Shown piece by piece: positions 8,906 through 18,463 of a stretch of DNA of 34,225 nt. This DNA is from an uncultured Treponema sp. (lineage in GTDB: Bacteria > Spirochaetota > Spirochaetia > Treponematales > Treponemataceae). Position numbers and translations under genes: made by a program. The stretch spans positions 1 to 34,225 of the forward strand of contig CAMWPF010000002.1 in the NCBI GenBank assembly GCA_947176045.1, in the 5' to 3' direction. The notes under the pieces are model-generated. The model had not been told where the DNA came from and searched no databases. It was given only the letters and a program-made list of their open reading frames with translations. Position 1 is the first letter of the stretch. Each line of letters begins with the position of its first letter.

Positions 8906-8940
8906 ATTTTTCCGCCAGCTGCAACAGGCTGGGGAAAAAT
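8906..8940. repeat. Long imperfect hairpin in the sigma-factor upstream region
   Basis: ATTTTTCC(G)CCAGC - TGCAACAG - GCTGGGGAAAAAT: 13 bp paired with one bulged G. Confidence 0.75.
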
Positions 8941-9105
8941 GTCCCGCTCGCTTCCGGCGCGCAGTTCAAAAATCGCACGAACATCCGAAGGAACGCGCAC
9001 CAGCCGCAATCCAATGCCATTTTCAACATTTCAAATCACTGCATTGCAAGGAATTGCATCGCGCGCGCCATCCGCATCGAAATACATGACAGATTTTAAA
9101 ATGAT

Positions 9106-9121
9106 TGGCACAGAATTTGCA
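9106..9121 (+). promoter_or_regulatory. Sigma-54 (-24/-12) promoter
   Basis: TGGCACAGAATTTGCA matches TGGCAC-N5-TTGCW exactly, with GG and GC separated by 10 nt; 37 nt upstream of the preferred start codon of the sigma factor gene. Confidence 0.8.
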
Positions 9122-9158
9122 TAACTATTTGTATCTGACTGAAACAAGGAGAATGAAG

Positions 9159-9998
9159 ATGACAGGTGACGAAAGCGTTTTAGCGATGTATCTGAAAGAC
9201 ATCAACAAGGTTCCATTGCTTTCACGGGAAGAAGAAATTGAACTTGCCAAAAAGGCAGCCGGCGGCGACAAGGCCGCAAAAGATAAAATTGCACGGGCGA
9301 ACCTCCGCTTTGTCGTGAACGTTGCAAAAAAATACCAGAACCACGGACTTGATCTGACTGATTTGATCGGGGAAGGAAACATCGGACTGCTGACTGCCAT
9401 CGAACGCTTCGACGTCGGCAAGGGCTACCATTTCATCTCATACGCCGTCTGGTGGATCCGGCAGGCGATTTTGAAGGCCATCTGCGAAAAGAGCCGCTCC
9501 ATCCGGCTGCCCTTGAACCGCGCCAACGAGCTTGTTCAAATCGAACACGCCCGCAAGATCGTCGCCGGAAACAAGACGGAGGAGCAGGAATTTGAAGAAG
9601 TCGCCGCCATGCTCAACATGGACGCACGGCATGTCCGCGAAATGGTCACTATTTCCCGCGAAATGGTTTCTTTGGACGCAGTCGTCCACACGTCCGAACA
9701 CGACCACACGACTATGGGCGACTTTATCGAAGACACCGCTTCCGCGCAGCCGGATTCCGGCGTCATGCAGGAGGCCATGAAGAACGACCTCAACGAAGTG
9801 CTCGACACATTGAAGCCGAACGAGGCGCGCGTCCTGCGCCTCCGCTACGGCATCGGCCGGGAAAAGCCGATGTCGCTCAAAGAAGTCGGAGACGTCTGCA
9901 ACCTGACGAAGGAGCGAATCCGCCAGATTGAAAAGCACGCGATTGTCAGGATGCGCCATCCGACGCGGCTGCGCCGCCTTGAAGCGTATTCTGCATAA
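9159..9998 (+). CDS. Short sigma-70 family RNA polymerase sigma factor (group 2/RpoS-like architecture)
   Basis: MTGDESVLAMYLKDINKVPLLSREEEIELAKKA...DLIGEGNIGLLTAIERFDVGKGYHFISYAVWWIRQAI...LRLRYGIGREKPMSLKEVGDVCNLTKERIRQIEKHA. No region 1.1. ATG 9159 has SD AAGGAG 7 nt upstream; the ORF-track start at 9105 is inside the promoter. Confidence 0.93.
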   Translation: MTGDESVLAMYLKDINKVPLLSREEEIELAKKAAGGDKAAKDKIARANLRFVVNVAKKYQNHGLDLTDLIGEGNIGLLTAIERFDVGKGYHFISYAVWWIRQAILKAICEKSRSIRLPLNRANELVQIEHARKIVAGNKTEEQEFEEVAAMLNMDARHVREMVTISREMVSLDAVVHTSEHDHTTMGDFIEDTASAQPDSGVMQEAMKNDLNEVLDTLKPNEARVLRLRYGIGREKPMSLKEVGDVCNLTKERIRQIEKHAIVRMRHPTRLRRLEAYSA

Positions 9999-12210
9999 AC
10001 TGGAAGGCGTCGGCGCGCGCCTGCACGAGGATGTCATGGTCGCGCACGATGTCTGCAATTCCCAGCGTCAAGTTTCCCGCCTGAAGGGTTCCGGCAATTT
10101 CGCCGGGCCCTCTCAATTTTAAATCCTGATCGGCAATCAAAAATCCGTCCGTACTCTGCCGCAACACCTTCATCCGCTCGATTCCTGCCTGCGTGATGTT
10201 CCTGCTGTATATCAAAAAGCAGAACGCCTGCCCGCCGCCGCGACCGACGCGTCCGCGCAGCTGGTGGAGCTGCGCCAGTCCGAAGCGGTCGGCCTGCTCG
10301 ATAACGATGCACGTCGCGTTCGGAACGTCCACGCCGACTTCGATGACCGTCGTCGCGGCAAGCACGTGGATCTTCCCGCTGCGGAAATCAGAAAGGATGC
10401 GGATCTGCTCCTCCTCGTCGATTTTTGAATGGAGCAGCGCGCATTTGAATTCCGGGTACACTTCCGTGGAAAGCGTCTGGAACATCTCTTCGGCGGACTT
10501 GAGCCGCGCCGCGGAGCCGCCGTTCCGAAATTCCGCGCCATCGTCCGTGGCGCCGCCTGCCGCCCCGCCTGCGTCCGAAAATTCGGAACTGATTGCAGGA
10601 TATACGAAATACGCCTGCCGCCCTTCCAGCAGCTGCTTCCGAACGGCGCTGTAGGCGTTCCGCTCGTTTCCCTCGCAGACAAGGTACGTCTGGACAGGCT
10701 TGCGGCCGGGCGGCATCGTCTTGATGGACGACACGTCCAAGTCGCCGAACACAGTCAGCGCCAGCGTCTGCGGAATCGGCGTGGCGCTCATCATCAGAAG
10801 GTGCGGCTCCAGCGTAACGCCGCCGTCCGATTCCAGCTGGCGCCCCTTGCTGATGATCGTCTGCCGCTGCACGACGCCGAACCGATGCTGCTCGTCGATG
10901 ACGACAAGCTGCAAGTCCTTGTATACAACCTGCGCGGAAAACAGCGCGTGCGTTCCGATTATGATGTCGATTTCGCCGGACTTCAGCGCCTTCAGAAGCT
11001 GCATCCTGCCCGCCGCCTTGACGTTGCCCGTCAGGAACGCGACGGTAACGCCCAGCGGCTCAAGCAGCCGCGCGGCGGACTCAGCGTGCTGCCGCGCCAG
11101 AATTTCCGTCGGCGCCATGAACGCGCACTGCCCCTTCCAGCTGATTGCGCGGAGGCAGGCGAAGAACGCGACGAGCGTCTTGCCGGAGCCGACGTCGCCT
11201 TGCAGCAGCCGCGCCATCGTGAACGGCGTCTTTCCGGCATTCCCGTTCAGGAGGGAATTCCGCTCCGTATAGCCGCGGTCGATCTCCGCGTTCATTTCCG
11301 AAACGACCTTCCGCTGATCCGGCGTCAGCGGAAAGCCGAGCCGCCCGTACAGCTGCCGCTGCAACGGCGACAGCGCCTCCGCAAACGCCGCCTCCTGCGC
11401 GTCCTCCAGCACATCCGGCTGCGCGGCGGCATCTTCCGCGGCGGCGTCCGCAACGCTCAAATCGGCGGCGGGAATGGCGCCCTTGTGCCTCCACGCGCGC
11501 TCCGCCATGACGCACTGGAACTGGAACAATTCCTCATAAATGAGCGTCCGGCGCGCCTCTTGAATTTCCTGCGGCGAATCCGGCTGGTGGATCAATTTAA
11601 CCGCCGCCTGCTTGGACAGAAGCCCGCGCGCCCGGATGATTTTCTCAGGAAGCTCGTCCTCAATGCCGCGGACATACCGCGAAACCGCCGCCGCGACCGC
11701 CTTCCTGACATTCTTCTGGTTCAGCCCCTCGGTGAGCGCGTACACCGGCAGGATTCCGGCGTCCGGCAGCGGCATTCCGTCGAAGTCCTCGACCGCGCCC
11801 GAATCCGCAAGCTTCGTCACATCGAAAGACGTTGTCTGAATCTGCCCGTACTTGACCGAAAAACGCCCCGTTATGGCGACGATGGAACCGACCGGCAGCG
11901 AATTCTGGAGGAATTTCCGGTTGAAGGCGATGAGCGCGGCGGACGCCGTTCCGTCGGACACAATCAACTTCAGCGTCCGCATCTTTCCGTAGCCGAACCA
12001 TTCGTGTGCCGTTACCTGCGCCACGGTATGCACGTTCGCCCGCTCGAACGCGTCGATGGGAACGCGCCTGCGGCGGTCTTCATAATCACGCGGATACCAT
12101 TGCAGCAGCTCCGCGACGGTAAAGATGTTCAGCTTTGCGAACAGCTTCACCGTCGCAGGCCCCACGCCGGGCAGCGCGGAAACCGGCGATTTGATTTCGG
12201 CAAGCTTCAT
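9946..12210 (-). CDS. recG: ATP-dependent DNA helicase RecG
   Basis: 754 aa; LPGVGPATVKLFAKLNIFTVAELLQWYPRDYEDRR, RLLQGDVGSGKTLVAFFA, VVIDEQHRFGVVQR, LLMMSATPIPQTLALT, QLHQLRGRVGRG. Confidence 0.97.
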   Translation of the reverse strand: MKLAEIKSPVSALPGVGPATVKLFAKLNIFTVAELLQWYPRDYEDRRRRVPIDAFERANVHTVAQVTAHEWFGYGKMRTLKLIVSDGTASAALIAFNRKFLQNSLPVGSIVAITGRFSVKYGQIQTTSFDVTKLADSGAVEDFDGMPLPDAGILPVYALTEGLNQKNVRKAVAAAVSRYVRGIEDELPEKIIRARGLLSKQAAVKLIHQPDSPQEIQEARRTLIYEELFQFQCVMAERAWRHKGAIPAADLSVADAAAEDAAAQPDVLEDAQEAAFAEALSPLQRQLYGRLGFPLTPDQRKVVSEMNAEIDRGYTERNSLLNGNAGKTPFTMARLLQGDVGSGKTLVAFFACLRAISWKGQCAFMAPTEILARQHAESAARLLEPLGVTVAFLTGNVKAAGRMQLLKALKSGEIDIIIGTHALFSAQVVYKDLQLVVIDEQHRFGVVQRQTIISKGRQLESDGGVTLEPHLLMMSATPIPQTLALTVFGDLDVSSIKTMPPGRKPVQTYLVCEGNERNAYSAVRKQLLEGRQAYFVYPAISSEFSDAGGAAGGATDDGAEFRNGGSAARLKSAEEMFQTLSTEVYPEFKCALLHSKIDEEEQIRILSDFRSGKIHVLAATTVIEVGVDVPNATCIVIEQADRFGLAQLHQLRGRVGRGGGQAFCFLIYSRNITQAGIERMKVLRQSTDGFLIADQDLKLRGPGEIAGTLQAGNLTLGIADIVRDHDILVQARADAFQFMQNTLQGGAAASDGAS

Positions 12211-12809
12211 CAGAACGGAATCCGTATGAGCAGCGTCGTGATGATGGAAATCAAAATCCGCGCGCAGACGAGCAGCACCAAAATCGTAATGATTGAAACC
12301 AGCAGCGCGTTCCGATACGTGGGCGGCCTTCCGTTCGTCAGAAAGCTCGAAATGCGGAACACAATCGGTCCGAACGTGTTGTCAATCTGCGTCCAAATGG
12401 AATTGTAATAATTGCTCCGTCTGCTGAACAGGAACACGAAGAAGCGGATGATGAGCAGCAGGAGCAGGATTCCGGCGACCGACGAAAACGCCGACCAGAT
12501 CATCGCAACCAGATAGGCGAGGATTTCCCCGAAATGGACGCGCCCTGTCCGCGCAATGTTGCCGAGGATGGACGAAAGGACGGTCAGCAGCCCGATGGAA
12601 AGCACCGGCGAAAAGTCCAGTCCGCCGATATGGAGCGGCAGCCGCCGGAACAAGTTGAGGTACGGATCGCAGGCTGCGGACAAGAATCTGCCGAAGCCGC
12701 TGTAGTTCAGGCTTGGCAGCCAGCTGAGGATGATGCGCAAGAAGCAGAGCAGCGTATACATCGATACGATGCCGGCGCTGAGCTGGAAAAACATCTGGAT
12801 GACGTTCAT
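12210..12809 (-). CDS. YggT family membrane protein (two YggT repeats)
   Basis: 199 aa; LCFLRIILSWLPSLNYSGFGRFLSAACDPYLNLFRRLPLHIGGLDFSPVL and a second related half. Stop overlaps recG start (TGATG). Confidence 0.85.
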   Translation of the reverse strand: MNVIQMFFQLSAGIVSMYTLLCFLRIILSWLPSLNYSGFGRFLSAACDPYLNLFRRLPLHIGGLDFSPVLSIGLLTVLSSILGNIARTGRVHFGEILAYLVAMIWSAFSSVAGILLLLLIIRFFVFLFSRRSNYYNSIWTQIDNTFGPIVFRISSFLTNGRPPTYRNALLVSIITILVLLVCARILISIITTLLIRIPF

Positions 12810-12870
12810 GGTTTGATTCCTCCGAATACATCAATGAGCCGGAAACAGCGGAGCGGCGCAGACAGACGCA

Positions 12871-15800
12871 TCATGCCGTCCACACGTCCTTTACAAGCGG
12901 AAATTCCGAAATTTCGGAAATCGTTTCTTTGTCGGATTGCACCATGAGCATGGATGCCGCCTTGACGATATACGAACCACTTTCTGTATCTATATGAAAA
13001 TATACATGGCATGAGCCGTTTTTGCCAAACAAAAAATCCTTCAATTTGAAAATTTCCGATTCGGAATACAGCTGGCGGTCCAACTCGATATGAACTTCCT
13101 GAATGGAGCGCGCCTTCAGTCCGTCCGGATCTTCCATGCTGTCAACGAGGAGGGACGGCGGCTCGCGGCTTCCGTCCACCTTTCCCTTGAACGCGCAGAT
13201 GGCGCCGTCCTGAATTTTCCCGCGCAGCTGCTCCCACGTCTTCGGGAAGAACGTCAGCTCAATCTGCCCGGAAAAATCCTGCAATTTGGCGAACGCCATT
13301 TCCTTCCCGGACTTCGTGATGATTGTGCGCAGCCCCATGACCATGCCGAGCGCCGTGTGGACGCGCCCCGAATTCCTGTTCCGCCACGAATCCTGCCCAG
13401 CCGCCGCCTTTTCAGCATCGGCCTCCTTCGCCATGCGCCCGATGTTCTGGGAATTCAGCGTGACGGAACTGGCGATGACTTTTTCGTAGCTGTCCAGCGG
13501 ATGTCCGCTCACATAGCAGCCGATGATTTCCATTTCGTCGTTCAGCTTCGCCATCAGCGGAACGTCTTCGGAGTTCTCGAAGACGAAATCGGGATACACC
13601 TGCTCGTCCACATCGCCGAACAAGTCGCCCTGCCCGTTCTCCGTGCCCTCGCGCTTCATTTCGACATACGCAATCGCCTTCTCCATGTTCGCGGAAAGCG
13701 TCGGGCGGTTGACGCCGAATTTGTCGAAGGCGCCCGTCTTGATGAGGATTTCGACGGCCTTCTTTCCGACCTTCCGAAAGTCCGTCCGCTCCAAAAAGTC
13801 AAGGAATCCCGCATACGGCCCGTTCTCCGTCCGCTCGTCCACGATGGACTTTGCCGCCTCCTCGCCCATGCCCTTGAGTCCGCGCAGTCCGAATACGATG
13901 TGCCCGCCGATGACGTCGAAAACGGCGTCCGACGCGTTGATGTCCGGCGGATCGACAGGAATTCCCATGCGGCGCGCCTCCAGAATGTAGGCGGGCAGCC
14001 CGTCCGTCGAAGTCAGCTCGTTCGTCAGGTTCGCCGCCATGAATTCCGCCGGCTTGTGGCATTTGAGCCAGCCCGTCCGATAGGCGACGACGGTGTACGC
14101 GGCGGCGTGCGACTTGTTGAAGCCGTAGCCCGCGAACGGAACCATGATTTCAAAAATGTCGTCCGCATGCTTTTCCGTAAATCCGCTCTTGATGGCGCCC
14201 TCGATGAATTCCTTCTTCTTCGCCATCAGGACTTCCGGCTTCTTCTTTCCCATGGCGCGCCGCAGCATATCCGCGCCGCCCAGCGAAAATCCGGCAATCT
14301 TCTGCGCGACCTGCATGACCTGCTCCTGATACACCATGACGCCGTACGTCTCCTTGAGCAGGCTTTCAAGGCACGGGTCGGGATAGTGGACGGTTTCCGG
14401 CTTCCACTTGCCCTCGATGTACTGCGGAATGTAGTCCATCGGACCGGGGCGGTAGAGCGCGTTCAAGGCGACAAGCTCCTCGATGCGGCGCGGCTTCGCC
14501 TGCCGGAGGATCTTCTGCATTCCCGGACTTTCAAACTGGAAGATTGCGACCGTGTCGCCTCGGCAGAACAAGTCGAACGTCTCGCTATCCGTCTCGCTGA
14601 TATCCTCGATGTGGAATTCCGGCTCGTCCGCCGCGCGGTGCTTGTTGATGATCTCCTCGGCGTAGCGGATGAGCGACAGCGTCTTGAGTCCGAGGTAGTC
14701 CATCTTGACAAGGCCGCACGGCTCGATGATGTCCATCGTGTACTGCACGCCGACTTCGCCCGTCTTCGGATCCTTGAAGATCGGCGCCCAGTCGGGAAGC
14801 GGCGTCAGGGAGATGACCATGCCGGACGCGTGGAGGCCCGTGTTCCGGTTGACGTTCTCAAGCTTGAAGGCAAGGTCGAACAGCCGCTTGTAGCGCGGAT
14901 CGTCGCGGTATTGGATCAGCTGCCCGTTGTCGGGATGCTTTTCGTCCGGCGGTGTGAACGCGTCCTTGAGCTTCGCCTTCGGATTGTCCGGAATGCCCTT
15001 CTTGAGCATATTGACTTCGGGAAGCGGAACGTTGAGGACGCGCCCGACGTCCGCGATGACCGCCTTTGCCTTGAGCGTTCCGAACGTAACGATATGCCCG
15101 ACCTGCGGCTCTCCGTACAAGTCGCGCGTGTGCTGGATGATGTCCTGCCGGAAGTCGTAGTCCATGTCCACGTCGAAGTCCGGCATGGAGACCCGCTCAG
15201 GATTCAGGAAGCGCTCGAAGATCAAGTCGAACCGGAACGGATCGATGTCCGTGATTGTCATCGCATACGCGACGAGCGAACCCGCCCCGGAGCCGCGCCC
15301 CGGCCCGATCGGAATCTTGTTCCGCTTCGCCCAGTTGATGAATTCCCAGACGACGAGGAAGTAGCCGGAAAATCCCATCTTGAAGATGATTTCCAGCTCG
15401 TACATCGCGCGGTCCACGATTTCCTTCGTAACATCCTTGTAGCGCGCGCGAAGCCCCGTTTCGACGAGGTGCAGGACGTAGGAATCCTGCGTCGGGAACT
15501 GGGACGGAATGGCGAATTTCGGGAGGCAGTCCTTCAGCTCCTGCGTCTTGTACTGGTGGATCGTAAGGTCGCACATGCGGGCGATTTTCAGCGTGTTTGA
15601 AAGCAGCTCGGGATGTTCCGGGAAGAGCCGCGCCATCTCCTGCTCGCTCTTCATGTACCATTCCGTGCGCCCGTCGCCCATCGTCTGGTGCGGCTCGTCG
15701 AGCAGCTTCTTGAAGCCGATGCAGCGCAGGACGTCCTGCGCCTCGGCGTCCTCCTTGAAGCAGTAGTGGATGTCGTTCGTGACGACCATCGGAATGTTCA

Positions 15801-16440
15801 TTTTTTCCGCGAGGGCGATGAGCTTTTTGGCGACCGCCTTCTGGTCGGGAATTCCATGATCTTGCAGCTCGATGTAATAATGATCCGGCCCGAACAGCTC
15901 GGAATACCGGCGGACAAGCTCCTCCGCGGCGGCGTCATCGCCGTGCAGGAGCATCTGAGGAAGCTGCCCCTGGATGCAGGCGGAAAGGCAGATCAGTCCG
16001 CTGTGCCGCTCCTTGAGCATTTCAAAATCGATGCGCGGCTTGCCGTAGTACAATCCTTCCGTGTAGGCGCGGCTGGAAAGCCAGCACATATTGCGGTAGC
16101 CTTCCTGATTTTCGCACAGCAGGATCAGATGGTAGTACTTTCCGCCGTACTTCGTGCGCTCCTGAACCGTATGGTCGCCTTCCGCAACATAAAATTCCTC
16201 GCCGACAATCGGATTGATGCCGTTCGCGTGGCAGATGTGCTCGAAATTGAGCGCGCCGAACATATTTCCGTGGTCGGTGAGGGCGAGCGCCGGCATATTG
16301 AGCTGCTTGGCGCGGGCGATGAGCGTGTCGATTTTCGACGCGCCGTCCAAAATCGAATAGTCCGAATGGACGTGCAGGTGGACGAAATTGGAAGCCGGCG
16401 TCCCTTCCGGCGCGCCGGGAAAAACATGAATGTCTGCCAT
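12871..16440 (-). CDS. dnaE: DNA polymerase III subunit alpha
   Basis: 1189 aa; N-terminal PHP domain (FVHLHVHSDYSILDGAS, ALTDHGNMFGAL), GPGRGSGAGSLVAYAMTITDIDP, PDFDVDMD, C-terminal OB region. Confidence 0.97.
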   Translation of the reverse strand: MADIHVFPGAPEGTPASNFVHLHVHSDYSILDGASKIDTLIARAKQLNMPALALTDHGNMFGALNFEHICHANGINPIVGEEFYVAEGDHTVQERTKYGGKYYHLILLCENQEGYRNMCWLSSRAYTEGLYYGKPRIDFEMLKERHSGLICLSACIQGQLPQMLLHGDDAAAEELVRRYSELFGPDHYYIELQDHGIPDQKAVAKKLIALAEKMNIPMVVTNDIHYCFKEDAEAQDVLRCIGFKKLLDEPHQTMGDGRTEWYMKSEQEMARLFPEHPELLSNTLKIARMCDLTIHQYKTQELKDCLPKFAIPSQFPTQDSYVLHLVETGLRARYKDVTKEIVDRAMYELEIIFKMGFSGYFLVVWEFINWAKRNKIPIGPGRGSGAGSLVAYAMTITDIDPFRFDLIFERFLNPERVSMPDFDVDMDYDFRQDIIQHTRDLYGEPQVGHIVTFGTLKAKAVIADVGRVLNVPLPEVNMLKKGIPDNPKAKLKDAFTPPDEKHPDNGQLIQYRDDPRYKRLFDLAFKLENVNRNTGLHASGMVISLTPLPDWAPIFKDPKTGEVGVQYTMDIIEPCGLVKMDYLGLKTLSLIRYAEEIINKHRAADEPEFHIEDISETDSETFDLFCRGDTVAIFQFESPGMQKILRQAKPRRIEELVALNALYRPGPMDYIPQYIEGKWKPETVHYPDPCLESLLKETYGVMVYQEQVMQVAQKIAGFSLGGADMLRRAMGKKKPEVLMAKKKEFIEGAIKSGFTEKHADDIFEIMVPFAGYGFNKSHAAAYTVVAYRTGWLKCHKPAEFMAANLTNELTSTDGLPAYILEARRMGIPVDPPDINASDAVFDVIGGHIVFGLRGLKGMGEEAAKSIVDERTENGPYAGFLDFLERTDFRKVGKKAVEILIKTGAFDKFGVNRPTLSANMEKAIAYVEMKREGTENGQGDLFGDVDEQVYPDFVFENSEDVPLMAKLNDEMEIIGCYVSGHPLDSYEKVIASSVTLNSQNIGRMAKEADAEKAAAGQDSWRNRNSGRVHTALGMVMGLRTIITKSGKEMAFAKLQDFSGQIELTFFPKTWEQLRGKIQDGAICAFKGKVDGSREPPSLLVDSMEDPDGLKARSIQEVHIELDRQLYSESEIFKLKDFLFGKNGSCHVYFHIDTESGSYIVKAASMLMVQSDKETISEISEFPLVKDVWTA

Positions 16441-16506
16441 ACAGACGATTTTACTTCAAAAGCGGATTATTCACAACACGGAAGCGCCGGACGGACGCGC
16501 CGCGCG

Positions 16507-18462
16507 CTACGGGCGGTATTCCGGCGGCGCGTCCGCGGCAAGCGCAAGGGACGCCAGATCGTCGAGGTACTGGGCTTCGGCGGCTGACTGCGGCGTCGTC
16601 CCGGAAGTGCGCAGGGACTTCCGCTGCCCGTCCTGCTTCTTCCGCCGCTCCGCCGCAAGCGCGCGCGCCGCCATCAGAATTTCCGCCGCCTCCCGCGCGC
16701 GGACGTGGATCGCCTGCGCCACGGCGGCCTCCTCCGCGCCCGCCAGCCCTTCCATCGTCGAAAACGCCTTCATAAGCTCCCGCGCGCGCTTCTCCCCGAC
16801 GCCGGGCAGCTCCGTGAACAGGCTGGCCGTATTTTCCTTGGTGCGCAGGCGCTGGTTCCGGCTGGTCGCAAACCGGTGCGTCTCGTCGCGGACGCGCTGC
16901 AGCAGGCGCAGGGCGTCGCTCCGCTTCGGCAGGCGGACCGGCTCGCTGCATCCGGGGCGGAATATTTCCTCGTCCCGCTTGGCAAGCCCCGCGACAGGAA
17001 TGTCAAGCCCCAGCGCCTTCAGGACGCCTTCCACGGCGTTGACCTGCCCGATGCCGCCGTCGATGAGAATCAAGTCGGGAAGCTCCGCCTGCTCGTTGAG
17101 GAGGCGCGTATAGCGTCGGCCCGCCGCCTCCCGCATCGACTGGAAGTCGTCGATGATTCCGTCCGTCGTCCGAAGCCGGAAGTACCGGTAGTTCTTCTTG
17201 TCGGGATTTCCGTTGTAGAAGCTGATGAGGCTCGCGACCGGGAATTTTCCGCCGATGTGCGCGATGTCGAATCCTTCAATCCGCACCGGCAGGCGTCCCA
17301 GATGCAGGATTTCCTTGAGCTCCTGCAACGCCGGAATGTCGCCGCGCTCGCGCATCCTGCGGATGATGTCCTCCTTCGCGTTTTCAAACGCCATGTTCAT
17401 CGCCGCCTTGTGCCGCGGCGCGTTTTCCATCGCATCGGAAACGAGCGCGACGTCCGCCTCCATGCCGAACGCTTCGGAAATCCACTGCCGCAGGTAGTCA
17501 AGCCCGACCTGCGTCGGAACGTAGATGTGCGGCGGAATTTCCTCCGGCGCCGTGTAGTACGCGTTCATGAATTCGCCGGTCAGATCATCGTCATCGTTGA
17601 GGCTCGTCACGCGGTAGTTGTCGCGCCCGAGCATCTTTCCGCCGCGGATTTTCAGCACGGTGAAGCTGACCAGCTCGCCCTCGCGGTGATGGGCAATGTA
17701 GTCGCGGTCCTCATTGTCAAAGCTTTCAACCACGTTCTGGTTCTGCATGACCATGAGCGCGCGCAGGCCGTCGCGCAGCCGAGCCGCCTTTTCGAAATTG
17801 AGCGCCGCGGCAGCAGCCTTCATTTCCGCCGTAAGCTTGCGGACGGTTTCATCGCCTTTTCCCTCAAGAAGCTCCGCGATTTCTCCGAAGAATTCAGTGT
17901 AGGACTTTCCGGTGATTTTTCCGCAGCACGGCGCCCTGCACTGCCCCAGATGGTAGTACAGGCACGGCGACTCCCGCCTGCGGAACACCTTGCAGTGGCG
18001 CAGCGGATAGATGCGGTACAGCGTGTCGATGAACGAATCGAGCGCCCCGGCGTCCGGATACGGCCCGAAGTACAGGGAGCCGTCGTGGACGACGCTGCGC
18101 GTCTTGAAGAGGCGCGGAAACTCCTCCTTCGTAATGCGCAGGACGGGATACGACTTTCCGTCCTTCAAGTTGATGTTGTAGCGCGGCGTGTATTTTTTGA
18201 TGAGGTTGTTTTCCAGCAGGAACGCTTCGTATTCGTTCGCTGTTGTGATATATTCAATGGAATGTGCATGGGAAACCAAAAGGCGCGTCTTGATGTCCTT
18301 GCTTCCCGAAAAGTACGAGGTCAGCCGGTTCTTCAAGTTCTTGGCTTTCCCGACATAAATGACGTCGCTTTGGGAATTTCTCCAGAGATAGACGCCGCTG
18401 GACGATGGAGCTTTCAATGCGGTCTGATGCAACCTTTCACGGACGGAATCACTGTTGGACAT
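16507..18462 (-). CDS. uvrC: Excinuclease ABC subunit C
   Basis: From ATG 18462: MSNSDSVRERLHQTALKAPSSSGVYLWRNSQSDVIYVGKAKNLKNRLTSYF (GIY-YIG), UvrB-binding region, LPDLILIDGGIGQVNAV, ELPGVGEKRARELM (HhH). The ORF-track upstream extension to 18603 is unlikely. Confidence 0.96.
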   Translation of the reverse strand: MSNSDSVRERLHQTALKAPSSSGVYLWRNSQSDVIYVGKAKNLKNRLTSYFSGSKDIKTRLLVSHAHSIEYITTANEYEAFLLENNLIKKYTPRYNINLKDGKSYPVLRITKEEFPRLFKTRSVVHDGSLYFGPYPDAGALDSFIDTLYRIYPLRHCKVFRRRESPCLYYHLGQCRAPCCGKITGKSYTEFFGEIAELLEGKGDETVRKLTAEMKAAAAALNFEKAARLRDGLRALMVMQNQNVVESFDNEDRDYIAHHREGELVSFTVLKIRGGKMLGRDNYRVTSLNDDDDLTGEFMNAYYTAPEEIPPHIYVPTQVGLDYLRQWISEAFGMEADVALVSDAMENAPRHKAAMNMAFENAKEDIIRRMRERGDIPALQELKEILHLGRLPVRIEGFDIAHIGGKFPVASLISFYNGNPDKKNYRYFRLRTTDGIIDDFQSMREAAGRRYTRLLNEQAELPDLILIDGGIGQVNAVEGVLKALGLDIPVAGLAKRDEEIFRPGCSEPVRLPKRSDALRLLQRVRDETHRFATSRNQRLRTKENTASLFTELPGVGEKRARELMKAFSTMEGLAGAEEAAVAQAIHVRAREAAEILMAARALAAERRKKQDGQRKSLRTSGTTPQSAAEAQYLDDLASLALAADAPPEYRP

Positions 18463-18463
18463 T

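Noticed and set aside
8939-9124. 61-aa ORF between groES and the sigma factor
   Set aside because: Low-complexity translation, no SD, crosses the sigma-54 promoter.
9105-9158. ORF-track N-terminal extension of the sigma factor (MAQNLHNYLYLTETRRMK)
   Set aside because: It starts at a TTG inside the sigma-54 promoter element and has no SD; ATG 9159 has an ideally spaced SD.
10429-12408. 659-aa plus-strand ORF antisense to recG
   Set aside because: Same-register antisense artefact; no family motifs.
13090-15600. 836-aa plus-strand ORF antisense to dnaE
   Set aside because: Exact reverse codon register of dnaE; Arg/Leu/His-rich translation with no recognisable domain; explained by rarity of TTA/CTA/TCA codons.
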